From contig OZ025271.1 in NCBI GenBank assembly GCA_964019165.1, forward strand, positions 16,338,459-16,402,458: a stretch of DNA of 64,000 nucleotides, read 5' to 3'. A program made the translations under genes and the position numbers. A model generated the notes under the pieces. The model did not search any database, was not told where the DNA came from, and saw only the letters and a program-made list of their open reading frames with translations. This DNA comes from Mastigias papua (taxonomy: Eukaryota; Cnidaria; Scyphozoa; Rhizostomeae; Mastigiidae). Positions 36,986 to 50,400 of the stretch are shown one piece after another (position 1 is the stretch's first letter; each line of letters starts with the position of its first letter).

Positions 36986-38190
36986 AAGCTAGAAAGAGTA
37001 CTTATTCACCCCCCCTTGTTCTATACCCAATTTCATGCTTCACCGTTTATCCTCGGTAACTTTTCCTTGGCGTTCTATTTTCATCCATTCTGAAAATCCC
37101 CAGATCTGCCGACATGTTTATTGTTGACATGATGCCACACCTCTCCTTGCTCTTGGTGGGGCAGAAATTCCTCGCAGGTTTTTTCGACGCGATTTACCTT
37201 CATTGCCTAACTCTGCTTCCGTATCATTATTCTTGCCGGAAAGAACTAAATATGGTAGTTAATCCGTACAATAAAAAGTATTTACCATAAAGATGCTGTG
37301 ATAATACAAGGGCACCGATCTGATCTTCAAAGTCATGGCCTAAATGCAAAATACTTGGCACGTATTACACTTTTGTTCATATTATTCACAGTACACACAG
37401 CTTTTCAATAGTCCTTTCTCGCCGGACCTGTCTGATACAAAGAGGTCTTTTGAAACTCTTGAGTTCAAGCGACTGCTGAATCGGGATGTAGCGGAATGTC
37501 TTACTCACAAATCGGTCGTAGTCTCGATTCGTATGAAGCATATTAGACTCATTCTGAGATGCAGCCTCATGCTGGAGAGTTTAAACACAACATTTAGAGG
37601 TTGTAGCGTTTACAATTAGCGGAATCGGCAGTGGGTGCCTACTTCGAGGAAGATCTCCGAAACCAAACTATGATTTGATAAACTTTGGTCACGCCTTACG
37701 TGAATTATGGTGGTGAACCACACCCACTGACTTCCCACAATAGCAGATATTAGCATATGTCTTTTACTTTATGTACAACGGTGTTAGACGCTAAACGTTC
37801 GTTCTGGCATATTATGAAGTGATAGAGAACGTTATCGTAAGTAATGATGGTCAAATAAGATAAAAATATTTAATAAGTTCTCAACATTATCAAAGTTGAG
37901 CACACTGTGAGACTCTTTAGATACCACTCTCGTCTTCCAAGACCAGAAAATGTGACCATAACCGCACTGAAATTGCCACTGGGGATATGTCATCAAAGTG
38001 TTGAACAAAACTGGGTGGAAGGGATTTCCAAACTCAGTATAAAATTCATGCAGCCCAATTAAAGAAAGAAGAAAAGGCTACTAGGCCCCAGTATACCTTC
38101 TCATAGGATTTCGAGGTTCCTTACTCTCCTGGTTAGGAATTTTCTGAGAGCAAGGGCGAAAGTGTTTGAAGATACCACTTGAGTTTACCC
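36986..38190. other. Intergenic, no element recognised
   Basis: An open frame at 37344-37619 (91 aa) has no known motif. Confidence 0.35.
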
Positions 38191-38194
38191 CTGA

Positions 38195-39305
38195 CTGTAA
38201 TGATTGAAGATTGCAGTAATGATTGAGGATTGCAGTAATGATTGACGATTGCAGTAATTGAAGGTTGCAGTAATGATTGAAGATTGCAGTAATGATTGAA
38301 GATTGCAACAATGATTGAAGATTGCAGTAATGATTGAAGACTGCAGTAGTGATTGACGATTGCAGTAATGATTGAAGATTGCAGTAATGATTGACGATTG
38401 CAGTAATGATTGAAGATTGCAGTAATGATTGAAGATTACAGTAATGATTGAAGATTGCAGTAATGATTGAAGATTGCAGTAATGATTGAGATTGCAATAA
38501 TGATTGAAGATTGCAGTAATGATTGAAGACTGCAGTGGTGATTGACGATTGCAATAATGATTGACGATTGCAGTAATAATTGAAGATTGCAGTAATGATT
38601 GAAGATTGCAATAATGATTGAAGATTGCAATACTGATTGAAGATTGCAGTAATGATTGACGACTGCAGTAGTGATTGAAGATTGCAGTAATGATTGAGGA
38701 TTGCAGTAATGATTAACGATTGCAGTAATTGAAGGTTGCAGTAATGATTGAAGATTGCAGTAATGATTGAAGATTGCAACAATGATTGAAGATTGCAGTA
38801 ATGATTGAAGACTGCAGTAGTGGTTGACGATTGCAGTAATGATTGACGATTGCAGTAATGATTGACGATTGCAGTAATGATTGAAGATTGCAGTAATGAT
38901 TGAAGATTACTGTAATGATTGAAGATTGCAGTAATGATTGAAGATTGCAGTAATGATTGAGATTGCAATAATGATTGAAGATTGCAGTAATGATTGAAGA
39001 CTGCAGTAGTGATTGACGATTGCAATAATGATTGACGATTGCAGTAATGATTGAAGATTGCAGTAATGATTGAAGATTGCAATAATGATTGAAGATTGCA
39101 ATACTGATTGAAGATTGCAGTAATGATTGAAGACTGCAGTGATGATTGACGATTGCAGTGATGATTGAAGATTGCAGTAATGATTGACGATTGCAGTAAT
39201 GATTGAAGATTGCAGTAATGATTGAGGATTGCAGTAATGATTGAAGACTGCAGTAATGATTGAAGATTGCAGTAATGATTGAAGATTGCAGTAATGATTC
39301 ACGAT
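38195..39305. repeat. 19-bp minisatellite with about 471-bp higher-order repeat
   Basis: The unit GATTGCAGTAATGATTGAA repeats about 58 times. Rare variants, such as a unit shortened to GCAGTAATTGAAGG (38251 and 38722) and ATTGAGATTGCAATAATG (38485 and 38956), recur 471 bp apart, so a block of about 25 units was itself duplicated. On the minus strand all frames stay open over long stretches; a 333-codon frame there is explained by the repeat. Confidence 0.95.
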
Positions 39306-39455
39306 TGATTTCCTTTGAAATTATGTTGGGTATTCTAAAGGAAAATGCACATGTACATCTTTATGGTATGAAGCAATCTCGGAAATTTTGGTAGTCAAGT
39401 TGACTGCCTTCTGCTTCGGTCTGCTCCTTTGTTTTGGTTCCTCTGTATATTTAAG

Positions 39456-39742
39456 ATGACGAAAGGAACATCCAGCTTTGGAAAGCGTCACAACAAGACG
39501 CACACATTGTGTGTAAGATGTGGAAGAGAAGCGTTCCATATTCAGAAGAAAGTATGTGCCCAGTGTGGTTATCTATCGGCTAGAACTGGAGTATGAAGGC
39601 TAAAAGAAGAAGAACTACTGGAACAGGTAGAATGAGATACCTGAAGATAGTCCAGCGAAAGTTCCGCAATGGCTTCAGGGAGGGAACTGAGGCGAAATCC
39701 CAGAAAAGAAAAGGACAGGCAGCAACACAAAAGTCTACTTAA
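39456..39742 (+). pseudogene. RPL37: Ribosomal protein L37 retropseudogene
   Basis: Intronless sequence reading [20 protein letters not shown], then the zinc-ribbon cysteines (positions 19, 22, 34, 37; CAQCGY). A short deletion near 39580-39593 shifts the frame, so the original frame stops at TGA 39594-39596. The remainder continues in another frame as [34 protein letters not shown] and on to TAA at 39740-39742. L37 is a small basic 60S subunit protein of about 90-97 residues. Lack of introns plus a disabling deletion fits a retrocopy made by LINE machinery. No poly(A) tail or target duplication is visible. Confidence 0.93.
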
Positions 39743-41349
<1,607 letters not shown>

Positions 41350-41639
41350 ATGTAAAGAGTAATAATATACAATATTCAACGTGTAAAGAGAAGAAACAAG
41401 ACACGAGTAGCTAATTGAGCAAAATGACATAGTCGAGAATTTTTGGCAAGAAAGCACAGGCATATGCACACATCTCAAATCAAATTTTCCCAATTGCATT
41501 GTCATTGTCCTTCCTCAAAATTCTTAAACTGTTTTCATGTTGAGCCAATTGTGTTACATTATTCTTAAATTTTGCGAATTTTAGCGTCAATCCTCGCAAT
41601 TCTATCACCCTGTAATAAGAAGTGTGTAACTGACACTCT

Positions 41640-41860
41640 CTGAAGAGTTTTCTGAGTCACATGATGGTTTAACGTGTTTCAGATGGGATAAGTTAAGCTC
41701 AATTTGTTTTGCTTTCTAGAAAAAACTCAAATCAGGAAAAAGCCAAAATCTTGATGAAGCTAGAGCTTTGCATTATTCTTAAATTATTCTTAAACTTCAG
41801 AAAATCCAAGCCCTGGTATTCTTATAGACTATATTCTTATATAAAGAAGTATGTAGTACA
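41640..41860. mobile_element. MITE fragment related to 48560-48727
   Basis: GCATTATTCTTAAATTATTC and TATAGACTATATTCTTATA occur here and at 48649-48717 in the same order, showing two copies of one element end. Confidence 0.6.
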
Positions 41861-42002
41861 GAATAGAATGGACATTGGAATGGCACGAGAAGCCCTTATA
41901 TGAACAACTTGCTACCAGGACAATAGTTGTCACTGAGAGCGTATTTGGGGGTATTCTAAATAGTCGTTTCAATCCATACCATAATGCAATTCTGCTGTTT
42001 GA

Positions 42003-42140
<138 letters not shown>

Positions 42141-42347
42141 CTCATCGTTATTGAAGTTTCTCACATAAGTATCAATAACTCGACCTTTTCTTCCCAGCAG
42201 CTTTGTTCCCAGACCAGCAGTGTTCACTTCCTGCCACTAACGTTGGCAAGACCATGCCCCCCCCCCAAATCCAGCTCACCTATTTAATGGTCTGCACTCA
42301 CACACCCATGCATACAGACTCACACACCCATATATAGACATGGAGTA

Positions 42348-42753
42348 CACGCCTTTTTTCTTTGTAAGAACAACCTTTATAAGAACATCAGGCTGAGATT
42401 TGCCCAAAATATAAGAACAACATAAGAAATAAAGCAGGCTGAGATTCCACAAAACTTAAGAAATATAATATCAAAAACAATTGAAACATAAGAAACCAAC
42501 GGAAGAAAATAAAAATAAAGCTTTATGACGGTTTCTCCAACATATACAGTTGCAGTAACACACCCAAGTTGACGTTGATATAACTTTGATTACTTTATTG
42601 AGCAATTGTTATGTCTGGACACTACTATGCCTTTGAAATTGCAATACACAAACAAGAGACAAGATAAGAAAATCCTGAGGCTGAAATTATGTGGAAAAAT
42701 AAAAAACGCCAGGCTGAAACTGGAGCCAAATGTTCTTATAAAAAAATCGTGTG
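42348..42753. mobile_element. MITE copy A, about 400 bp
   Basis: Left end CACGCCTTTTTTCTTTGTAA leading into AAGAACATCAGGCTGAGATT; right end TGTTCTTATAAAAAAATCGT. It aligns along its whole length with copy B at 49042-49437. TA precedes the left end; the right-hand TA is mutated. Confidence 0.88.
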
Positions 42754-44337
42754 GGATATTTATATACGTTTGAAACGAAGGTTATTTCCTTTTGGCGTTT
42801 GAAATCCTGGTCATTCTGGGATCAGCTCCTATCGAAACTAGAAAAAATTGGATGATATCTAAAACAATGAAAGCCCAACAGTGACCTCTCGGGAGATGTA
42901 TCTGGCAACCTTGAAGAAACTGTATCATGGTAAACATTTCTATTTACGAGGCCACGAGGGGATGTTAAAAACAAACTATAGAGCCGCGTTTCCTCATTTT
43001 TATTGACACAAAAAGCGCCCAACTATTCGACCATGATGCTGAAGAGAAACGTGTCACCATTGTTTTCGTGCACGCTCTTTTTGTCCAATGAAACAATTCT
43101 CTTTCTAATATTTGCGCCACAAAAAGCTCGAGTAAACAATACTTGGTGACAATCGATCAAATTAGCCAATCAGGTATAAGCAGCAAGTGATCATCAATTG
43201 TTCAACGAATAATGAGTTAACATGGGATTCGAATCCTTTTGTGTGACTTGAAAAACGGGGGTACAAGAGAGATTCTATAAAGTAGCTATATTAAGGGTAA
43301 AATGGAGAACCTCTATATGTAACTAAATTGTAAAATAAGCAATTTATTCACGCTAAATATACTAGACTTTAAGAGGTAAATAAGGTTAAACATAAGCACA
43401 AAATTACAGAAAATTCTAAATATCTTGCACTGATAAATGCGTCATTTAACATTGGGTGTATTTTCACATGCGTCATCTGTAGAGCATCTTGCTTTTGAGG
43501 GTAAGTTGCTACTGGAGCTAAGATTGCTCCCTACAGCTGTAGCTCTCCTCTTGTTAATCATGTATATCAAATGGATATATCAAATGTGACAATGGTTGAG
43601 ACTATTGAGGATTGAAAAGAGGACTAAGAATGGTTAAGTAACTTAGGGTAGAAAAGGAGTAAAACGCCATATATCAATACACTGATATATTATGAATAAA
43701 GTTCGAAATAGCAAGGTTGATAGTATGTCTCTGCCTTGGGTGTTTGGAATTATGTACAATCCTGAACTGTTTGGAATGATCAAGATTGTGGCAATGGCTG
43801 TGATGGAGGTTAGTAAATTAGTGTTGCTGACAGTATTGCTAATGACGATGCATGTGAATGCAGCGATCAGGATATCAATTAGTTTTACTTCGTCTGGAGT
43901 ACATGATTTGGGATTTATTGTAAAACAATGCAGCAAGAGCGCTCTGTCAGTGTTCTACGCTCTTCACCCCCCTGCCTAGGCAGGTCCGAGAAATCTCCTT
44001 AGTTTGGTAATCTTGGACTAATCTTGCGTTCTGATTGGCTGAAATCATCCATTCAAAGCGTCGATTGTGAGAACAATTGAACTTCGATACCAGACCGTTT
44101 TAGAAGCGCGCGACCTTTTGGGAAGATGGTTGAAATAGTATAGTTACGCCACGCGATCGCCGTAACAGTGCATTGAATCACAATATTATTTTTTTGCAAT
44201 TAAAAGTGCTCGGTGGATCGGAACATTCCCCATTATTCCAGATCGAGTACATTATTTGAATTTGCTTAACGCATGCTGTTCCTTCTCGTCCAGTGGATGA
44301 TGGAGCTCAATGTTGAGGCCTGACCAGGTACCCATCA
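42754..44337. other. Intergenic, upstream of the E-protein gene
   Basis: Open frames at 43643-43979 on both strands have no known motif. CpG-containing sequence at 44100-44170 (GCGCGCGACC, CCACGCGATCGCC) could be promoter-proximal, but no TATA box or initiator can be named with confidence. Confidence 0.35.
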
Positions 44338-44399
44338 TAAACATACGAAGCAAAGGACCAAAATACGCTGAAAGGGTGCCTACTGTTTCAAATCTTTGA
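44297..44399 (+). promoter_or_regulatory. Two overlapping upstream ORFs before the E-protein start
   Basis: ATGATGGAGCTCAATGTTGA opens a 9-codon frame (44297-44323, including stop). A second frame from ATG 44310 runs 30 codons to TGA 44397-44399, ending 13 nt before the main ATG. They matter only if this region is part of the mRNA leader, which cannot be seen from sequence alone. Confidence 0.4.
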
Positions 44400-44412
44400 C
44401 GGAGAAAAGAAC

Positions 44413-44466
44413 ATGAACCTTGGAAATACTGACAAAGAATTAAGCGATTTGTTGGATTTCAGTGCC
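44413..44466 (+). CDS. E-protein coding exon 1 (AD1 motif)
   Basis: 54 nt: ATG to GCC, donor GCC|GTAAGT, phase 0. Encodes MNLGNTDKELSDLLDFSA. TDKELSDLLDFSA is almost identical to vertebrate E-proteins. Confidence 0.92.
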
Positions 44467-47400
44467 GTAAGTAATATGTTTTGTATTTTATGTGGGCTGA
44501 TCAAGGGAAAGAGCATTGCAGGTAGTGGTCCCGTCGCACTTTAGGCCTATTTTCTGACTTTAATTACGGGCACAAGTAATTCCCTTTGAGACCTTTTTTA
44601 GTAATAAACTATTGTATATTCTAAATATTGTTGGCGTGCTCTCAGTTTATTTGTTGACGTGCTTGATAGCTTGTTTGGTGCGGAAGCCTCTGGCTGTTGG
44701 CCTAAGCCAATAGAACAACTTTGGGCATTTCTTCTACCTGTTGTTGATCGACTATTGAGTTGTTTACGAGTCGTGATCTTTGCTCTTAGTAGCTAAGGAA
44801 ACATATTTCCAACAGTGCGTTGAGTTTTGTCGTTTAGTGGTCGTTCTGGATTTCAATATACTGCGTTCTATCGGAATATTGGTCCCGCTTTTTCTATTTC
44901 TGGACAGGTCACGACTGCTTATCTATAAATGTCGATTGGCTGAGTAGAAATAGCGTGGAGACCCTCCTATTTTTAGACTACTTGGAAAAATTATTAATCC
45001 TAGCATCGAAACGGTCAGTATAGTGTTTGCCGTTTTGATAAAACGTCGAATAATTTTCCGGTACTTGGTTATTTGCTGTTGATCACCAAAGATACTTTGA
45101 TAAAAGGCAAGCCAATAGGGAAGATCAATTAACAAAGTTTACTATATTCATGAATGTGCTGTTACCACCAGAATAGCGTAATTAGCCAGAGCCACCCAGA
45201 ATAAGGGTATTTTAATCCTCATTTTCAACTTTAGATATCTAAAGTATTTTAGTAAGAGTGAACCCTGAATCGTACCCGGAAACCAAAAATCTGCTACACG
45301 ATAGTACTACGGTATATCTCCAGCCAAGTCGACATTTTGTACGTGGAAACTGAGATTTCCTTTTGGCAATCTATACTTGCTAAGTGCGTGAGTTTGGGAT
45401 TTATAGGTTCGTAGGTTGCAATAATTTACGATCATTTATCGACTTCTATTCGCCCAAAGTTTAGGCTGTGTCTAGTGGCTCTAGGATATGATTTTCTATG
45501 CACGTATTATTATATTCATTTGAAGCAGAGCAGAATGTTGCCCAGCTCGCAACTCGTTTGCAATAGGAGCAACAAAGCCTTCCGTGCAGCTTAGGGTAGA
45601 TGGGAGTAGAGGTTGGCACCACCATATCTTAAGACATTTGGCGGATGGTACATGAGAAGCAAATATTGGATACGACATCCATGCAATACTGTTGGAATAT
45701 ACTGCATGCAGTTTCTGAAATATTTGCGAAAGAAATCTCTCTTCAAGTATGAACAATTTAGAGAAGAGTTTGCTTTGAACTTATCGGGAATCAGGAACAT
45801 TGATCTTTGCCTAAAGTTAGCTGATATTTAGGTATGCAAAGTGAGTGCAGTTACCTTACATAGGTAACTTTTGGTAAAGGCAGCTGAGAGAATCATTTAA
45901 CATGTCTTGTTTGTCGGTGTGTATTTTTGTCAGCCTAGTGGCAATTGTCATCACCCTCGTTACAAAGAGGAAACCTGGAGGGGCTTTCACTTCACCACTT
46001 GTAGTAGCATGTTATTGTTGAAAATACTCTTGCTTTTTTTACTGTCATGGTGCCAGTTAGCAAAATTGCTATTATTTATAATATATCAGGTGCTTAAAAG
46101 CAAGGACTAATGGCTCTAGCCCCCCCCCACAAATGTGACATAGCAGAGTGGTTTGGGGCTCTCAGGAATATTTTGCCTGGGGTTCTTTCCAAGCTTGCAG
46201 TTTCTGAAATCTAGACAAAACAATAAGGATTTTTATGAATAAGAGTGAAAGGAAGCAATAAGTAGGCTGCTAGTTCAGGCAATCCCAGGTTTTTAAATGT
46301 CAACAAATGCAAAAGCTATCTGTTGAAGGGGCCCCTTTGGGGTCTCAAAAGCTTGGGAGCCCTCAGAAGTTGTGCTAGCCTCAACATAGGTCAGGCACAC
46401 CACTCCCCCCCCCCCCAAGAATCTCTAGCAAGTAGTATGTATTGATTACAGACAAGCGAAATAAGTTTATGTATATGCTGCTATACTTCTCAGTTGTCCT
46501 ATGACAAATTCACACTGCCAGCCCAGGTATATATGCTAACTGAAACAGAAAATTCAGGAGAAAAATCAGAGTAGCAATGTTTCTTAATTTACTACAAAAG
46601 GTGCGCTTTCCTTTTTGCTCAGGGAAGCTTACATCTACATTAATGCAAGCCCCAAGTTTAGCTGCCTTTAGTTTTGGCATGTTTTTCTTAGAGGCATATA
46701 ATTACATATTTGCTCACTTGCATATTCACTCACTGACACATTCAATAGTACTCACTCACTTCCCCAGTCATACCATCATACACTTTGTCTCTCAGTTACA
46801 TAAGTATTTGTTCATCCACTCACCAACTCACTTATTGCACATACTAGGCCATTTCATGGAAGGCGTCATACTTTATCACATACCGTTGAATATCAAAGTT
46901 AACAACTGCAGTCTTATTTTCTCTAACATGAAAATGAATTTGGTTGGACATTATATTGCAGTTGGTCAATGATGATTTTTTTTCTCTAATTGTATTGGTC
47001 TAGTCAGGAGTGTTCAGTTTAAGAAACTTAGGTATAGTCAGTTTTGCCCATGCCACAAATTTTTGGTGACTTTCCACTTGGAATTTCCCCTCTGTCCAAA
47101 TGGCTATGAAGAGAGCACCTTTTTGCTGTGTCTGTTGCTGGCTTATCCCCTTACAGTCCCCCTCAAAGGGCTGCTTGGAATTTGCATACCTGCAAAACGA
47201 AATTCTTATTGGTCGAGAAACTTTATCTCAAAGAATCTTCGAAGGTAACACAATGGAACTCTATTCCAGTTGGCCCCTTGAGCCAATAATTACATTTTGA
47301 AAGGAGTTGCTGCAGGGCCTATAGCCATAAATGTTTGCATATCAACACTATTGTTTAAAATGGATTTGGCTTTCTTTTGGAATTGCATGATGGGTGTGGC

Positions 47401-50400
47401 CAAAGTTATAGATTAGCAAACTACATTAAAGTTAAAATTTTATCTAGAACTTAATAAATTTTAATGTATATTATAAGCACACATGTTGAGCAAGTTTTGA
47501 TGACCTATTTTCAATAGATAGACTAGTTTACAAAATGCCCATAGATATGTTCTATTTGCTGATTTAAATTTCCCCTGATTGTGCATATTTGAGAACACTG
47601 ATCAGATCTATTTTCTCCCAACCTAATCGACCAATCATCATACAGAAGGGGCCTAAATTTGGCTGTGGAATACATGTGTGATCAGAATCCTGCATTTTTG
47701 TTGGCCCAGCACAGGAATGGTTAAGTTTGCGTAGCGTTACAGTGTCGCATAGACGGACAAAATCTATAAAATTTAAATAAAATGAAAGAGATAATTGTCT
47801 TCATTACATATCGGAATTTTAAATGTATAGACTGGGATCCCAAAAGTCCATTACTGTAAATCTTCGACTTTTCCCCTCGTACAGGCCCCTCCAGTAAGCC
47901 CCCTTGAATAAGCCCCCATGCTTGAACTTCAGATTGTTAGTAAGCCCCCAACATAGAGGATGATAGAGACTCGTGCCTAAAGTTAGTCTATGTTTTTAAA
48001 TCTATAGAGAAAGGGGATTTGGCAGTGAGCTTTTTATACGACATTTGCCAAATAATCTTGTAGCCCCTCTCGAACAAGCTCTCCCTTCGAATAAGCCCCC
48101 ATTCCAACTGTATAAAAGATAGGTACCCCCCATGGGCTAATTTGAGGATTTGCTGTATTGAGCTTGCTTAACTTTTTTTAGCACACGAGCACATCTTATA
48201 AACCACATTCTTATAAAAATATTTGTACCACTTAGAGCCCACTCATTTTTCTATCAGGGCAAACTGCGCACTTTTTTGTAGCAATGCCATATTTTTCGTT
48301 GAGCCTCAAAATTTTAAAATTGTTGTGTTTTGAGCCTAAGACTATCCTTAAATCAGTCGTAAATCTTAGCAGTTTTGGGTAGTAGTACTCAGGTGCACTC
48401 GGCGATGAGCCTCATCATGGCTCAGTTCAGTTCAGTGCAGTTTTTCATTTTAAAATCCCACAACATACAAAATTCAAATGACAACAAAAAGATGTAAAAT
48501 AAACTACGCCATAAATTACAGTACTACACACAATGGGTTAATGACTCCCAGGCCGGATATGTGAAGCTCAAACGTGTTTTGTTTTCTGTAGAAAAATCAG
48601 ATAAACAACGAATCTATGTTACTGATGAATCTTACGCCTTGCATTATTCTTAAATTATTCTTCAATTTCAAGGATTTTGAGCCTTGATGTTCGTATAGAC
48701 TATATTCTTATAAGAAAGTGTGTAGATACCCGGAGATGTCGCAGTATATTTGGTAGAAAAATCGTCATTTATTTTGGCTCATCGCGCCGTATTTTTCTCG
48801 TGACGAGGCACTTCCGTGTGGAAAGGCCTAAGTACGTCATTCCTTGAACATATTTTCGCGATCGTTTCCGCACAGGTTGCAATTGTATTGCAGTTCTCAG
48901 ATTTATCCCGACTAATATTCTGAGCTCAACGAGTTTCATTATAAACCAGCCAGCGCTTTGATAGCTCCGCGTAATGTGTTGCCGATCAGAGGTCATGTTC
49001 TTTTCACTTACCGAATAAGGAAGGGCCGTACAGTACACATACACGCCTTTTTTATAAGAACAACCTTTATAAGAAACATCAGGCTGAGATTTGCCAAAAA
49101 ATAAGAACAACATAAGGAAAAAGCAGGCTGAAACTCGACAAATCTTAAGAAATGTAATATCAAAAACAATTAAACATAGCAAAACAACGGAAGAAAATAA
49201 AAATAAAACATTAAGACGGTTTCTCCAACAAAAACAGTTGCAGTAACACACCCAAATTGACTTTGATATAGCTTTGATTACTTTATTGCACATTTGTTAT
49301 ATCTGGACACTACTTTGCACTGGAAATTGCAATGCAGAAATAAGTAACAAGATAGGAAAATCCTGATGCTGAAAGTATATGGAAAAATGAGAAACCCCAG
49401 GCTGAAACTGGAGCCAAATGTTCTTATAAAAAGCGTGTATATTCATACATACATACATACAAATGCCTCCATACGTACACACTTGCATTAGTTCAATAGT
49501 AATAAGCCATTTATTTACAGTTGGTTGACTACTTACTAATGGTTCGTACTCGTGACAAGATTGAGCTACACGCAGTCCTGCATACGTTGATATATATATG
49601 CTATGCATATTTGAAATCATACGTACATACCTAAATACATTCATAGATGTAAACATAGACGCATAAAAAACATACATAAATGCATATACAGTAAAAACCC
49701 GCATAAAAGAACCTGTTTTGTTAAGAACCTTGATCCTGAAATCCCATCTGTTGAGCCGCCAAACTGAGAACATCAAGGAGCCTGAAAGTGGGAATGGTTC
49801 TTATATAACAGGTTTCATGTTGTCTGTGAATAAAAATTCACGAGTAGAACCCATCATACTGTAGGTTATCATATTAAACTAGGATGCTGACTTAAAGGTG
49901 CTTTCAACATTGCCAAGAAGTCTATTATTGAAAACAGTTTTAGTGCGTGTAAGGCATGTACTGTAGATAAGAACTTTATTAAGAACCTAACAGGCTGGAA
50001 TTAAGAATACCAGCCCAATAATTAAGAACCTATCGAGACTACCCAGAAAAAACCTAGGTTCTTTTATGCGGGCTTTTAAGCAAGTACATATGCTTTACAA
50101 GAAACACGTTTATGAGAAACCTAGTCCTGGACGCCTTAGGATTTAAGAAACTTTTAGAACTACAAGGAAAGAGTTGAGAGACTTTAGAACTTTCTGTGCC
50201 ATCTTCCATAGTTTCGTAGCCCCCTCTTTGCCTCCATAGCTTTAACAAGTTTCCATTACCGTATGTTTTGTGTGCTAGGCCGTATCGGCACTACGAAAGA
50301 CAATGTTTTTCTTTTTGCGGCCGTTATCAGTGCAGTTTTTCTCATTGGCTTAAGAGACTTTAAGAAAACTTTCGGAAAAAATTCGTGTATCCTTCCTGGA

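Noticed and set aside
38081..39082. 333-codon minus-strand open frame with repeated peptide
   Set aside because: Fully explained by a 19-bp minisatellite whose three frames happen to lack stops.
43643..43979. Overlapping 95-97 codon frames on opposite strands
   Set aside because: Antiparallel overlap without motif or splice sites; most likely chance.
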